From contig NZ_JAGINW010000001.1 in NCBI RefSeq assembly GCF_017876405.1, forward strand, positions 3,485,203 through 3,549,202: a DNA stretch of 64,000 nucleotides, given 5' to 3'. The translations under genes were made by a program, and so were the position numbers. Each line of letters starts with the position of its first letter. Position 1 is the first letter of the stretch. This document shows, piece by piece, positions 16,153 to 25,171 of this stretch. The notes under the pieces are model-generated. The model saw only the letters and a program-made list of their open reading frames with translations, was not told the origin of the DNA and did no database searches. The stretch is from Kibdelosporangium banguiense (GTDB lineage Bacteria > Actinomycetota > Actinomycetes > Mycobacteriales > Pseudonocardiaceae).

Positions 16153-18231
16153 CTAAAGCAGGTCGTGGATGCGGATGGGGAGGGAACGGATTCGGCGGCC
16201 GGTGGCGTGGTGGATGGCGTTGGCGATGGCTGGGCCGACGCCGGTGGCGCCGAGTTCGCCGATTCCCTTGGCGCCGACTGGGCTGGCGATGCGGTCTTCC
16301 TCTTCGATGAAGGTGACGTCGATGTCGCCGACGTCCGCGTTCACCGGGACGACGTAGCCGGCGAGGTTGCGGGACAGGAAGCGGCCCAGGTTCGGCTCCA
16401 GGACGGATTTTTCCAGCAGGGCCTGGCCGAGGCCCCAGATGATCCCGCCGGTCATCTGGCTGCGGGCGGCGAGGTGGTTGATGATCCGGCCCGCGCTGTA
16501 GACGCCGACTATCCGGGGGACGCGGACCAGGCCCAGGTCCGCGTCGACCCTGACCTCCACGAAGACCGCGCCGTAGGTGCGGATTGAGTATTCGTTGCCT
16601 TCCGCGCCGGGTGCCCAGCTGCCGTCGGACTCGACGAACTCCAGGCCTGCCGCGTCGATCAGGCCGGCCAGCGAGTCGCCGGGCTGGGCCTGCAGCTTCT
16701 CCATCACCGAGCTTGCGGCGTCCTGGACGGCCGCGCTCAGGCTGCCGCTGGACATCGATCCGATCGTGCCCATGTGAGGCGGGAAGGCTGTGTCGCCGTG
16801 GCGGACTTCGACGTCCGACGGGGCGCAGCCCAGTGTTTCGGCGGCGATCACCTGGATCATGGCGGGCAGGCCGCTGCCGATCTCCTGCATACCGGCCTCG
16901 ACCACGACGTGCCCGTCCGACGAGACCCGGACGCGTGCTGAGGATGAGCCGCGGAAGCCGTTCATCGAGGACACGGCCATGCCCCAGCCGATGAGTGAAT
17001 TGCCGTCACGCATCTGCGGTTTGCGGTCCGCCCAGCCGAAGCGCTCCGCGCCTTGCCGAAGGCATTGCACCAAGGACCTGGCGGAGAACGGTTTGCCGGT
17101 CATCGGGTCGGCAGGCGGCTCGTTGATCACCCTGAGCTCGACCGGGTCGATGCCCAGTTCCACGGCCAGTTCGTCCATCGCGGACTCGAGCGCCACCAGG
17201 CCGGGACCCTCGGCCGGCGCACGCATCGGCGTCGGCTGGGGCCGGTCGACCTGCCGGACCCTCAGCTCGGTGTCGATCGCCGGGCTGTCGTACAGCCAGG
17301 TCGAGCCGCCGGTGGTCATCTCGGTGTACATGTCGACGCGCGCAGCGGCATTGATGCTGTGGTGCCGGATTGCTGTGAGCTTGCCGTCTGCGGTTGCACC
17401 GAGGGTGACAGTCTGCGAGGTCTCGGGCTGGTGCCCGGACAACGAGAACATCTGCGCCCGTGTCATCACCAGTTTGACTGCACGGCCGCTGGCCTTGGCC
17501 GCGACAGCCGCCAGCACCAGGTGCGGCCAGACGTAGCCTTTTGCACCGAAGCCACCGCCGACATACGGGCAAATGACCCGGACATGCTCCGACGGGATCT
17601 GGAACAGACCTGCGAGTGCGCCTTGTGCAATCGACGAGGATTGCACCGAGGAATGCACTGTCAATTGATCGTCGTCCCACCAGGCAATCGTGGCCGACGG
17701 CTCGATTGGACTGTGATGGCGATCCGAGGTGGTGTACGTGGCCTGAACGACCTTGTCCGCACGAGCCAAACCGGCGTCGACATCGCCCGTGCGCTCCACC
17801 GGCGGCCCGTACACGGCCGGGCCGCTCGGGATGACAGCTGCACCCTGTCCGAAGGCCAGTGGAGTTCCAACGTCCGAATAGGACACGGATACCAAGGTTG
17901 CCGCGTGTTGCGCCTGTTCGAGCGTGGAAGCAAGCACGAGCGCGACCGGCTGGCCGTCGTAGTGCACTTGCGTGGTCTGCAACGGGATGACTGAATGTCC
18001 GAGGGGCGGGCTGGTCAATGGCGGAAGCTGCGGGACGTTCGTGTGGTCGATAACGTCCAGCACGCCAGGCGCCGCCAATGCCGCGGACTTGTCGATCGAC
18101 GCGACTTGCCCAAAAGGGATTGTTGCGGTCGTGAGAGCCGCGTGGACGACATCCGGGACCTGGGTGTCGGCGGCATAGATCGCGGCGCCGGTGAGTTTGG
18201 CCGGGCCGTCCGGCCGGATGAGCGAGGTCAT
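16153..18231 (-). CDS. Molybdenum-binding subunit, PaoC-like aldehyde oxidoreductase
   Basis: This 692-residue protein is the molybdopterin-cytosine-dinucleotide subunit of a xanthine-oxidase-family enzyme. It starts with RPDGPAKLTGAAIYAAD (domain 1), has the FGAKGYVWPH loop after YVGGG, and ends with GAKGIGELGATGVGPAIANAI, which carries the active-site Glu. I chose the ATG at 18231 because it overlaps the stop of the FAD-subunit gene (ATGA) and starts at the family N-terminus. Together with the two upstream genes it makes a complete three-subunit enzyme. Subunit features point to the PaoABC aldehyde oxidoreductase type rather than xanthine or CO dehydrogenase. Confidence 0.88.
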   Translation of the reverse strand: MTSLIRPDGPAKLTGAAIYAADTQVPDVVHAALTTATIPFGQVASIDKSAALAAPGVLDVIDHTNVPQLPPLTSPPLGHSVIPLQTTQVHYDGQPVALVLASTLEQAQHAATLVSVSYSDVGTPLAFGQGAAVIPSGPAVYGPPVERTGDVDAGLARADKVVQATYTTSDRHHSPIEPSATIAWWDDDQLTVHSSVQSSSIAQGALAGLFQIPSEHVRVICPYVGGGFGAKGYVWPHLVLAAVAAKASGRAVKLVMTRAQMFSLSGHQPETSQTVTLGATADGKLTAIRHHSINAAARVDMYTEMTTGGSTWLYDSPAIDTELRVRQVDRPQPTPMRAPAEGPGLVALESAMDELAVELGIDPVELRVINEPPADPMTGKPFSARSLVQCLRQGAERFGWADRKPQMRDGNSLIGWGMAVSSMNGFRGSSSARVRVSSDGHVVVEAGMQEIGSGLPAMIQVIAAETLGCAPSDVEVRHGDTAFPPHMGTIGSMSSGSLSAAVQDAASSVMEKLQAQPGDSLAGLIDAAGLEFVESDGSWAPGAEGNEYSIRTYGAVFVEVRVDADLGLVRVPRIVGVYSAGRIINHLAARSQMTGGIIWGLGQALLEKSVLEPNLGRFLSRNLAGYVVPVNADVGDIDVTFIEEEDRIASPVGAKGIGELGATGVGPAIANAIHHATGRRIRSLPIRIHDLL

Positions 18232-19196
18232 CGGGCCTCCTCCAGTGCGCGAACCGCGGCCCGCTGAGCCAGGATCACCTTGTAGCCGTTGTCCGCCAGC
18301 GGACGTGCATCGGCGAACGACAAAGCGACCGCATCCGACAGAGCATTGCGGTCGGTGATCGAGACGCCGGTCAGTGCGGACTCGGCCGCTGTCAGCCGCC
18401 AAGGCCGATGAGCTACGCCGCCCACGGCAATTCGGGCAGACGTGATCGTGTCGCCCTCCAAGGAGATGACTGCAGCCGCGGAAACGACCGCGAATTCGTA
18501 CGACACCCGTTCGCGAACTTTCAAGTAATGTGATCGTGGCGCGGCGGCCGGAACCTCCACTGCGACAATCAATTCGTTCGACGCGAGTTCTGTATTCAGC
18601 GCGGGGGTATCGCCAGGGAGCCGGTGGAACGACACAGCTGGAATTCGGCGTTCGCCAGACGGACCCTGCACAATCACCGACGCGTCCAGCGCCGCCAATG
18701 CCACGGCCAAATCGGAAGGGTGCGTGGCGACGCAGGATTCACTCCATCCAAAGATGGCCTGCGCGCTCGTGTCACCGATCAGTGCCGAGCATCCACTGCC
18801 AGGTTCCCGTTTGTTGCAAGGCAAAGGCGTATCCGAGCGGAAGTACGCGCACCGGGTTCGCTGCAGCAGGTTGCCGCCGATGGTGGCCATGTTGCGCAGT
18901 TGAGCGGAAGCCGCCCGCAGCAACGAGTCACGCAGCACCGGATAGTCCTGCTGCACAACAGGATCGGCTGCGACATCGCTCATCCGGGCCAGCGCGCCGA
19001 TCCGCAGCGGGCCGGAAGTGTCGATCGACGCCAGTGGCAGGCCGTTGATGTCCACCACACGGTCCGGCGTCTCGATGCCTTCCTTGAGCCAGTTCACCAT
19101 CTCCGTGCCGCCGGCCATCAGCTGGGTTCCCGGCTCGGCCAGGGCCGCCAGCGCCTCAGCGACATCGCCTGCGCGATCGTAGGTGAATGTCTTCAT
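18228..19196 (-). CDS. FAD-binding subunit, PaoB-like, with extra cysteine cluster
   Basis: This 322-residue subunit carries FAD in a molybdenum hydroxylase. The family N-terminus MKTFTYDRAGDVAEALAAL and the FAD motif LMAGGTEMVNWLK (about 26-38) are present, along with TIGGNLLQRTRC. Four cysteines at 116, 127, 136 and 155 (TRCAYF, LPCNK, GSGCS, ESCVA) match the arrangement that binds an additional [4Fe-4S] cluster in E. coli PaoB. The ATG at 19196 overlaps the upstream stop. The additional cluster distinguishes this enzyme from standard xanthine dehydrogenases and supports the aldehyde oxidoreductase call. Confidence 0.87.
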   Translation of the reverse strand: MKTFTYDRAGDVAEALAALAEPGTQLMAGGTEMVNWLKEGIETPDRVVDINGLPLASIDTSGPLRIGALARMSDVAADPVVQQDYPVLRDSLLRAASAQLRNMATIGGNLLQRTRCAYFRSDTPLPCNKREPGSGCSALIGDTSAQAIFGWSESCVATHPSDLAVALAALDASVIVQGPSGERRIPAVSFHRLPGDTPALNTELASNELIVAVEVPAAAPRSHYLKVRERVSYEFAVVSAAAVISLEGDTITSARIAVGGVAHRPWRLTAAESALTGVSITDRNALSDAVALSFADARPLADNGYKVILAQRAAVRALEEAR

Positions 19197-19666
19197 TGGA
19201 CGCTCGCCTCCGTCACGGCGGCGACGATCTGTGGATATGCCGCGCAGCGGCAGATGTTGCCGCTCATCCACTCCTTGATCTCCGCGGCCGAACCCGCGTG
19301 GCCCTCGGCAATGCAGGCGACCGCGGACATCACCTGTCCGGGTGTGCAAAAACCACACTGAAAGGCATCATTGGCATGAAACGCCTTCTGCACGGGATGC
19401 AGTTCGCCCTCAGCGGACAAACCCTCGATGGTGGTGATTTCGGCATTCGAGGCCGCGACCGCGAGCATCATGCAGGACAGAACACGCCTGCCGTCGAGCA
19501 GGATTGTGCACGCTCCGCATTCGCCGCGGTCGCAGCCTTTCTTCGTTCCAGTGAGCCCGAGCTGCTCGCGCAGCGCGTCGACCAGCGTCATCCTTGGATC
19601 GGCCGGCACCTGACAGGGCCGGCCGTTGACCGTTAGTGACGTCGTCTGTTCGTGGTGGGATGTCAC
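19193..19666 (-). CDS. [2Fe-2S] subunit of the aldehyde oxidoreductase
   Basis: This 157-residue protein has an N-terminal plant-type ferredoxin domain, KKGCDRGECGACTILLDGRRV, and a C-terminal helical [2Fe-2S] domain with CGFCTPGQ and GNICRCAAYPQI. These are the two clusters of the small subunit of molybdenum hydroxylases. Unlike E. coli PaoA it has no twin-arginine signal, so the complex is probably cytoplasmic. It is the first gene of the three-subunit set and starts ten bases after the FadD-like gene, so all four may share a transcript. No molybdenum cofactor insertion chaperone (XdhC/PaoD-like) is encoded nearby. Confidence 0.9.
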   Translation of the reverse strand: MTSHHEQTTSLTVNGRPCQVPADPRMTLVDALREQLGLTGTKKGCDRGECGACTILLDGRRVLSCMMLAVAASNAEITTIEGLSAEGELHPVQKAFHANDAFQCGFCTPGQVMSAVACIAEGHAGSAAEIKEWMSGNICRCAAYPQIVAAVTEASVQ

Positions 19667-19676
19667 CCACCAGACA

Positions 19677-21500
19677 TTATTCGTAGAGCGACGCGATCGC
19701 CTCCGAATACCTGTCGGTGATCACGCGGCGCTTGAGCTTCAGTGTCGGTGTCAGTTCACCGGACTCCGCGGTCCATGTCTCGGAGAGCACTCGGTACTTC
19801 TTGATCTGCTCGGGCGAGGACAATACGGCGTTCGCCTGCTGTACGAGGTTCTCGAGTTCTTCCAGGACAACGGGATGGGCGGCGAGGTTGTCGGCGGGGA
19901 TTCCCTTGGCGTGCGCCCATATCGGTGCGGCCTCGTCGTCCAGCACGATCAACGCGGTCATGTACGGCCGCGTGTCGCCGATCGCCACTGCCTGGCTGAC
20001 CAGCGGGTGGGCTCGCAGCAGGCCCTCCACCTTGGCGGGCGCGATGTTCTTGCCACCGGCGGTGATGATCAGTTCCTTCTTGCGGTCGGTGATGAACACG
20101 AATCCGTCTTCGTCGATCTTGCCGACGTCGCCGGTGGCGTACCAGCCGTCCGCGTCGACATCCGGCTTGATCGTGCCGTCCGCCTGCAGGTAGCCGAGGA
20201 ACACTGTCGGGCCGCGGACCAGCAACTCGTCGTCCTCGCCGAGCTTGATCTCGCACCCGGGCAGTGCCTGGCCGACCGAGCCGACCCGGTAGGAGTCCGG
20301 CACGTTCTGGGTGACCGCGCCGGTGGTCTCGCTCAGGCCCCACACCTCGAGCACCGGAATGCCAATGCTGGCAAGGAAATCCAGCACCGAGACCGGGATC
20401 GGCGCGGCACCGCTGTTGCCGCCCCGGGTCATCTGCTCCAGCCCGAGCATGGTCCGGATCGGCAGCAAGGCCTTCTCGTCGAGCACTTTCAGCCGTGCGG
20501 CGAGCTCCTCGGGAACCGGCTTGCCCTCGCTGCCCAGCTTCCAGACCTCGGCGGCAGCGTCGCGGGCCATCTGCACGCCGGCACGCTGTTCCTCAGGCAT
20601 GGCAGCCAGACCGCCCTGCAGAGCGGCCGCCATCTTCTCCCAGACGCGCGGCACGCCGAACAATCCGAACGGCCGAACCCCATGCAGCGCGGGAATAAGC
20701 TGCGTGTGGTCGGCGACCGTGGTGGTGTGCCCGGCCTTGTAGATGACCAGGTAGATACCGAGCATGCGTTCGGCGATGTGCGCCAACGGCAGGTACGACA
20801 CCGACTTGCCATGCATCGGCAACGGGTGCGCCGTGTCCACCGACGCGGCCTCGAAGAGCAGGTTGTAGTGGCTGAGCACTACGCCCTTCGGGTCACCTGT
20901 GGTGCCGGACGTGTAGATCATGCATGCGGGCTGCTCCGGGTTGATCGTGTCCGCCAGCCGCTCGATCGCCTCGACATCCGCGGCGTGCTTGGCGGCACCT
21001 TTCTCGTAAACCTCGCGGTACGACACGAACCTGTCGTCACCCGCGGGCACGTCATCCTCGTTGATGACGACGACCTTGCGCAGGCCGGGCAACTCGTCCA
21101 GTGCGGGCCGCCAGCGAGAGATCTGCTCGGCGCCTTCCAGCACAACGACGGGCGTCGCACTGTGCCTGGCGACGAAGGTGATCTGCTCCGGGGACAGGGT
21201 GTCGTACGTGGTGCACGAGATCGCACCGAGGTGTAGTGCTCCGAGATCACTGACCCAGTGCTCAGGGCGCCGGGCCGACATGATCAGCATCCGGTCGCCG
21301 GTGGACAGGCCCAGCTCACTGAGGCCGTGCGCGAGCGCGGCGATGTGCTCGCGGAATTCACCCCACGCCAGCGTCGTGGCGTCCGGGCCCCAGCTCGAAC
21401 TGATCGCAGGCAGGTCGGCGAATTCTTTTGCGTTACGTCGTAGGAAACTGGCTACCGTCTGGCCGTCGATTGCTTGCCGTGCCTCTTCAACACTGCCCAC
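19677..21500 (-). CDS. Long-chain fatty acid-CoA ligase (FadD15-like)
   Basis: This 607-residue AMP-forming ligase activates long-chain fatty acids to acyl-CoA. The AMP-binding signature YTSGTTGDPKGV is present near residue 212, with GYLQADG and DGWYATGDVGKIDEDGFVFITDRKKELI in the C-terminal part. The length and the early EHIAALAHGLSELG block match the FadD15/ACSL branch. A GTG start preceded by AAAGGAG is supported. It is followed after ten bases by the aldehyde oxidoreductase genes. A functional chain from aldehyde to acid to acyl-CoA is possible and would explain the grouping, but this is inferred. Confidence 0.9.
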   Translation of the reverse strand: MGSVEEARQAIDGQTVASFLRRNAKEFADLPAISSSWGPDATTLAWGEFREHIAALAHGLSELGLSTGDRMLIMSARRPEHWVSDLGALHLGAISCTTYDTLSPEQITFVARHSATPVVVLEGAEQISRWRPALDELPGLRKVVVINEDDVPAGDDRFVSYREVYEKGAAKHAADVEAIERLADTINPEQPACMIYTSGTTGDPKGVVLSHYNLLFEAASVDTAHPLPMHGKSVSYLPLAHIAERMLGIYLVIYKAGHTTTVADHTQLIPALHGVRPFGLFGVPRVWEKMAAALQGGLAAMPEEQRAGVQMARDAAAEVWKLGSEGKPVPEELAARLKVLDEKALLPIRTMLGLEQMTRGGNSGAAPIPVSVLDFLASIGIPVLEVWGLSETTGAVTQNVPDSYRVGSVGQALPGCEIKLGEDDELLVRGPTVFLGYLQADGTIKPDVDADGWYATGDVGKIDEDGFVFITDRKKELIITAGGKNIAPAKVEGLLRAHPLVSQAVAIGDTRPYMTALIVLDDEAAPIWAHAKGIPADNLAAHPVVLEELENLVQQANAVLSSPEQIKKYRVLSETWTAESGELTPTLKLKRRVITDRYSEAIASLYE

Positions 21501-21566
21501 GCCCGCTCCTTTGCGTCACCCTGGAGCTGAAAACCTATGACATCGACCCGGCCAATTCCAGACTCG

Positions 21567-22847
21567 TCAATAACTCCATCGGCTGCGGGCGACCACCTCT
21601 TCGGCGGGGGCATCACCGAAAAGGCTGATCTCACCCCGGCGGACGGTGCTGATGGCCGCGGCGAGTTCCGGCCCGAACGCGGTGAGCAACGCCGGTTCGG
21701 CCTCGAACGCCGCCAGAGCCGCACCGAGCGAGGACGGCAGCGGCACGGCGTCGTCCAGCGTCGCGGGGTCCACGTCGACCGGCTCGGGCAGAAGCGCCCC
21801 TTCCGCGATCCCGGCGCTGCCCGCGACCAGCAGCCCGGCGATGGCCAGGTACGGGTTGGCCGACAGGTCGAAGCATTTCACCTCGACATTCGGTTCACCT
21901 GCGGTGATGAACCTCAGTGCGGTCTCCCGGTTCTCCAGGCCCCAGGCGGCGAACGGCGCGGCCCAATGCGACGGGATCAGCCGCAGATAACTCGCTACAG
22001 ACGGTGCACCGATCGCGAGCAATGCGGGCAGTCTGGACAGGATTCCACCGAGGAATGACTCGCCGTCGGCGGTCAGCCCGAACCGGCCATCGCCTCCGGC
22101 CAGCAGGTTCTTGCCGTCGCGCCATATGCTCAGGTGAATGTGCCCGCCGTTGCCGACACCGCCGGCGACCACCTTGGGTGCGAAGGTGGCCCGCAGACCG
22201 TGATTCTGGGTGACCGCGCGGATGGTCTCGCGGACCAGGACGAGGGTGTCCGCGGCGGCGACCGGGGACTGGCACGCGACCGAGAGCTCGTACTGACCGG
22301 CGGCGTACTCGGGGTGGATCTGCTCGACCTCGATGCCCTGCGTCGCGAGCGCGTCGAGGATGTCGTGCAGGTAGCCGGACAGTTCCGTCAGCCTGGTCAT
22401 GCCGTACGCGGGACCGCTGCACGCCGGGACGAAGTCGTCCTCGCCCTTGGAGACGCACCACTCGACCTCGAACGCGGCCATCGCGACGAGTCCGTCGGCG
22501 GCCAGCCGCGTCACGACCCGCTGAGCCAGGCCCCGGGCGTCACCTGGATGGACGTTGCCGTCCTGGTCGTGCCGCACTGCGGGTGCCCACGCCCAGCCGG
22601 GCTGAGCCGCCAGCACGGTCAGCCTGCTCAAGTCGGGTTTCAGCCGCAGGTCGCCGACCGGCCCGCCGCCGACGATCGAGTCGTCCAGCAGGAAGTAGTC
22701 GAAGACCGGGGACGCGCCGATTCCGCTGGTCACGGCCCTGGAGAGCAGGTTGACCGGGACCGCTTTGACGCGCGTGACGCCGCTGTTGTCGACCCAGGTG
22801 ACCGCGACCGCGAGCACACCCCGCGCGGTCAGGTTCGCGGAATCCAT
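21567..22847 (-). CDS. Glutamine synthetase family ligase (not canonical GlnA)
   Basis: This 426-residue protein has the GS-II catalytic region: FEVEWCVSK (metal-binding Glu), EVEQIHPEYAAGQYELS, GNGGHIHLSIW and ENRETALRFI. The N-terminal beta-grasp domain is short and divergent. It lacks the canonical adenylylation-loop context of GlnA and more resembles gamma-glutamyl-amine ligases. It is divergent from an amidohydrolase; in the fungal FluG protein an amidohydrolase and a GS domain are fused in one chain, so this pair may be the split equivalent. The natural amine substrate is unknown. A GAGGGGA sequence precedes the ATG. Confidence 0.85.
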   Translation of the reverse strand: MDSANLTARGVLAVAVTWVDNSGVTRVKAVPVNLLSRAVTSGIGASPVFDYFLLDDSIVGGGPVGDLRLKPDLSRLTVLAAQPGWAWAPAVRHDQDGNVHPGDARGLAQRVVTRLAADGLVAMAAFEVEWCVSKGEDDFVPACSGPAYGMTRLTELSGYLHDILDALATQGIEVEQIHPEYAAGQYELSVACQSPVAAADTLVLVRETIRAVTQNHGLRATFAPKVVAGGVGNGGHIHLSIWRDGKNLLAGGDGRFGLTADGESFLGGILSRLPALLAIGAPSVASYLRLIPSHWAAPFAAWGLENRETALRFITAGEPNVEVKCFDLSANPYLAIAGLLVAGSAGIAEGALLPEPVDVDPATLDDAVPLPSSLGAALAAFEAEPALLTAFGPELAAAISTVRRGEISLFGDAPAEEVVARSRWSY

Positions 22848-22904
22848 CGCTTCCCCTCACTCTTAGGCTCGGGGCAATGATCTCCTTGTTGAGGGGCGCG
22901 CGCG

Positions 22905-24026
22905 ATGCCGGAATGGGCCGAACTTGACCTGATCGACCACCACTGCCACGGAGTTGTCCGGCGTGACCTGGACGAGGCCGCTTTCCAGGCGATGCTCACC
23001 GAGGCCGGCGGCGAAATGTCCACAGTGGGCGGAAGCCTGCTGGATTCCCGGATCGGCTACGCGGTCCGCAGGTGGTGCGCGCCGGTGCTCGGCCTCGAAC
23101 CGCACACACCCGCACTCGAGTACCTCGTGCAGCGGGCCGCGCTCGGGTTCGAGGAGGTCAACGCCCGGTTCCTGGCCGCCGCCGGACTGTCGGGCCTGTG
23201 CGTGGACACCGGCTACGTGCCTGAACCGATCCTGACCCCGGCGGAACTCGGGGCGCTGGCGTCGGCGCCTGCCTACGAGATCGTCCGGCTGGAGCAGGTC
23301 GCCGAGTCGCTGTTCGGCACCGTCGACGCCGACGGATTCGCCGGCGCGTTCCAGTCCCTTTTGGAATCGAGGACCCGGGAGGCGGTCGGGGTGAAGTCCA
23401 TCGCGGCCTACCGGACCGGTCTGGACCTCGATCCGGACCGGCCGTCGGAAGCCGAGGTGGCCAACGCGGCAGCGCATTGGCTGGCGCGCGATCAACGGCT
23501 GGCCGATCCGGTGCTGCAGCGGTTCCTGATCTGGTGTGCGGTCGACCGGGGGTTGCCGATCCAGTTCCACGTCGGCCTCGGTGACTCCGATGTGGACATG
23601 CGGTCGTGCGATCCGTTGCTGCTGATGGGATTGCTCCGGGAAATCGAGCCGACCGGGGTGCCGGTGATGTTGCTGCACAACTACCCGTTCCACCGTCACG
23701 CCGGATATCTGGCGCAGGTGTTCGCCAACGTGTTCGTGGACGTGGGCCTGGCCACGCACAATCTGGGCGACCGGGCCACCGCCGTGATCGAGGAGACCCT
23801 TGAGCTGACGCCGTTCGGCAAGTTCCTGTACTCGTCGGACGCCTTCGGCCTGCCGGAGTTCTACTACCTGTCCGCGCGATTGTTCCGGCGGGGTTTGTCG
23901 GCGGTCATCGACGCGGCGGTGTCCGAAGGATCTTGGAACGCAACCGACGGTGAACGGGTGGCCAGACTGATCGCCAGCGAGAACGCGATACGCGCCTATA
24001 GGCTGGATCGCGATGTACACGCCTGA
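22905..24026 (+). CDS. FluG-like amidohydrolase
   Basis: This 373-residue metal-dependent hydrolase begins with the HxH metal site in LIDHHCHGVVRRDLDE. It contains CVDTGYVPE, the barrel His motifs IQFHVGLGDSDVDM and LLHNYPFHRHAGYLA, and the terminal metal-binding Asp in YSSDAFGLPE. This pattern is the amidohydrolase-2 family, like the N-terminal half of FluG. It lies back to back with the glutamine-synthetase-like gene. Together they suggest a pathway in which an amide or gamma-glutamyl compound is made and cleaved. The 3' end overlaps the P450 gene by fourteen bases, so the P450 is in the same operon. Confidence 0.82.
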   Translation: MPEWAELDLIDHHCHGVVRRDLDEAAFQAMLTEAGGEMSTVGGSLLDSRIGYAVRRWCAPVLGLEPHTPALEYLVQRAALGFEEVNARFLAAAGLSGLCVDTGYVPEPILTPAELGALASAPAYEIVRLEQVAESLFGTVDADGFAGAFQSLLESRTREAVGVKSIAAYRTGLDLDPDRPSEAEVANAAAHWLARDQRLADPVLQRFLIWCAVDRGLPIQFHVGLGDSDVDMRSCDPLLLMGLLREIEPTGVPVMLLHNYPFHRHAGYLAQVFANVFVDVGLATHNLGDRATAVIEETLELTPFGKFLYSSDAFGLPEFYYLSARLFRRGLSAVIDAAVSEGSWNATDGERVARLIASENAIRAYRLDRDVHA

Positions 24027-25167
24027 GTTCTTCGCCGACCCGCACCCCACGTACCGCGAGCTGCGGGAAGAGGCTGCGGTACACCGGATCCAGGACCCGA
24101 GAGGCCTGACGTACTGGCTGATCACCAGGTTCGACGAGGCCAAGGCCGCGCTGGCGGATCCGAGACTGGCCAAGGACCCCAGGCACGCGTGGGAAGCGCT
24201 CCGCAACGCCGGAATGGTCAGCGGCGACCCGGCCGAGGCCACGTTCGACCTGCACACCACCGACCCGCCCCGGCACACGCGGCTGCGTGCGCTCGTCACC
24301 AAGGCCTTCACGACGAAGCGAACTGAAGCTCTCCGGCCGCGAGTTCAGGGCATTGCCGACGAACTGGTCGCGTCATTGCCGGATCGCACCGACCTGATCG
24401 GTGACTTCGCGTACCCGCTCTCCCTCACAGTGATAGCCGAACTGCTGGGCATCCCGATCGAGGACCGTGACCAGTTCCGCGAGTGGACCACCGCGGCGAT
24501 GACACCGCCCTACATCACGCCGGAAGGCATGTCACGCGAGGAAGGCGGCCGTCGGCTGCGCGAATACGTCACAGATCTTGTTGCCACCAAACAAGAAGGT
24601 GACGATCTTGTCAGCGCACTGCGGGCAGGCGAACTGAAGCAGGCGGAAGTCGTCGCGCTCACACAGCAATTGCTGTTCGCCGGGCACGAGCCGGTCATGA
24701 ACCTCATCGGCAACGGCCTCGCCGCCTTGTTCGGCCACCCAGAGCAACTTTCCCTGCTCCGCTCACAGCCCGCGCTCATCGCGGGTGCGGTCGACGAACT
24801 TCTCCGTTACGACGGGCCGACCGCCCGCGCGTCACCCCGCTATCCGACCGAGGACATCGAGATCGCGGGGACGATCATCCCGGCGGGCAGTGTGGTGATC
24901 GTGGGGGTCGCTTCGGCCAACCGCGATCCCAGCCGGTTCGACGATCCCGACCGGCTGGACATCACTCGTCCGGAGCAACCACATCTCGCCTTCGGCCACG
25001 GAATCCACCGCTGTCTCGGCGTTCCGCTGGCCCGTATGGAAGGCGAGATCGCGATCGGCACCCTGCTCCGGCAGCGCCCTTCAGTCCGGCTGGACGGCGA
25101 ACTGACATGGCACCCGTTCCCGGTCTTCCGCGGACTGCAGCAGCTGCCGGTCCGCTTTCCCGGGTAG
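24013..25167 (+). CDS. Cytochrome P450 with an atypical I-helix
   Basis: This 384-residue soluble P450 has the heme-binding loop FGHGIHRCLG with ligand Cys334 and the ExxR pair Glu262/Arg265 (DELLRY). The I-helix reads AGHEP at 223-227, where most P450s have AGxET; the proton-delivery threonine is replaced by proline. A few actinobacterial P450s lack this Thr and rely on substrate hydroxyls or water. The start overlaps the amidohydrolase stop. It converges on the permease gene with four bases between stops. The substrate is unknown. Confidence 0.9.
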   Translation: MYTPEFFADPHPTYRELREEAAVHRIQDPRGLTYWLITRFDEAKAALADPRLAKDPRHAWEALRNAGMVSGDPAEATFDLHTTDPPRHTRLRALVTKAFTTKRTEALRPRVQGIADELVASLPDRTDLIGDFAYPLSLTVIAELLGIPIEDRDQFREWTTAAMTPPYITPEGMSREEGGRRLREYVTDLVATKQEGDDLVSALRAGELKQAEVVALTQQLLFAGHEPVMNLIGNGLAALFGHPEQLSLLRSQPALIAGAVDELLRYDGPTARASPRYPTEDIEIAGTIIPAGSVVIVGVASANRDPSRFDDPDRLDITRPEQPHLAFGHGIHRCLGVPLARMEGEIAIGTLLRQRPSVRLDGELTWHPFPVFRGLQQLPVRFPG

Positions 25168-25171
25168 ACGG

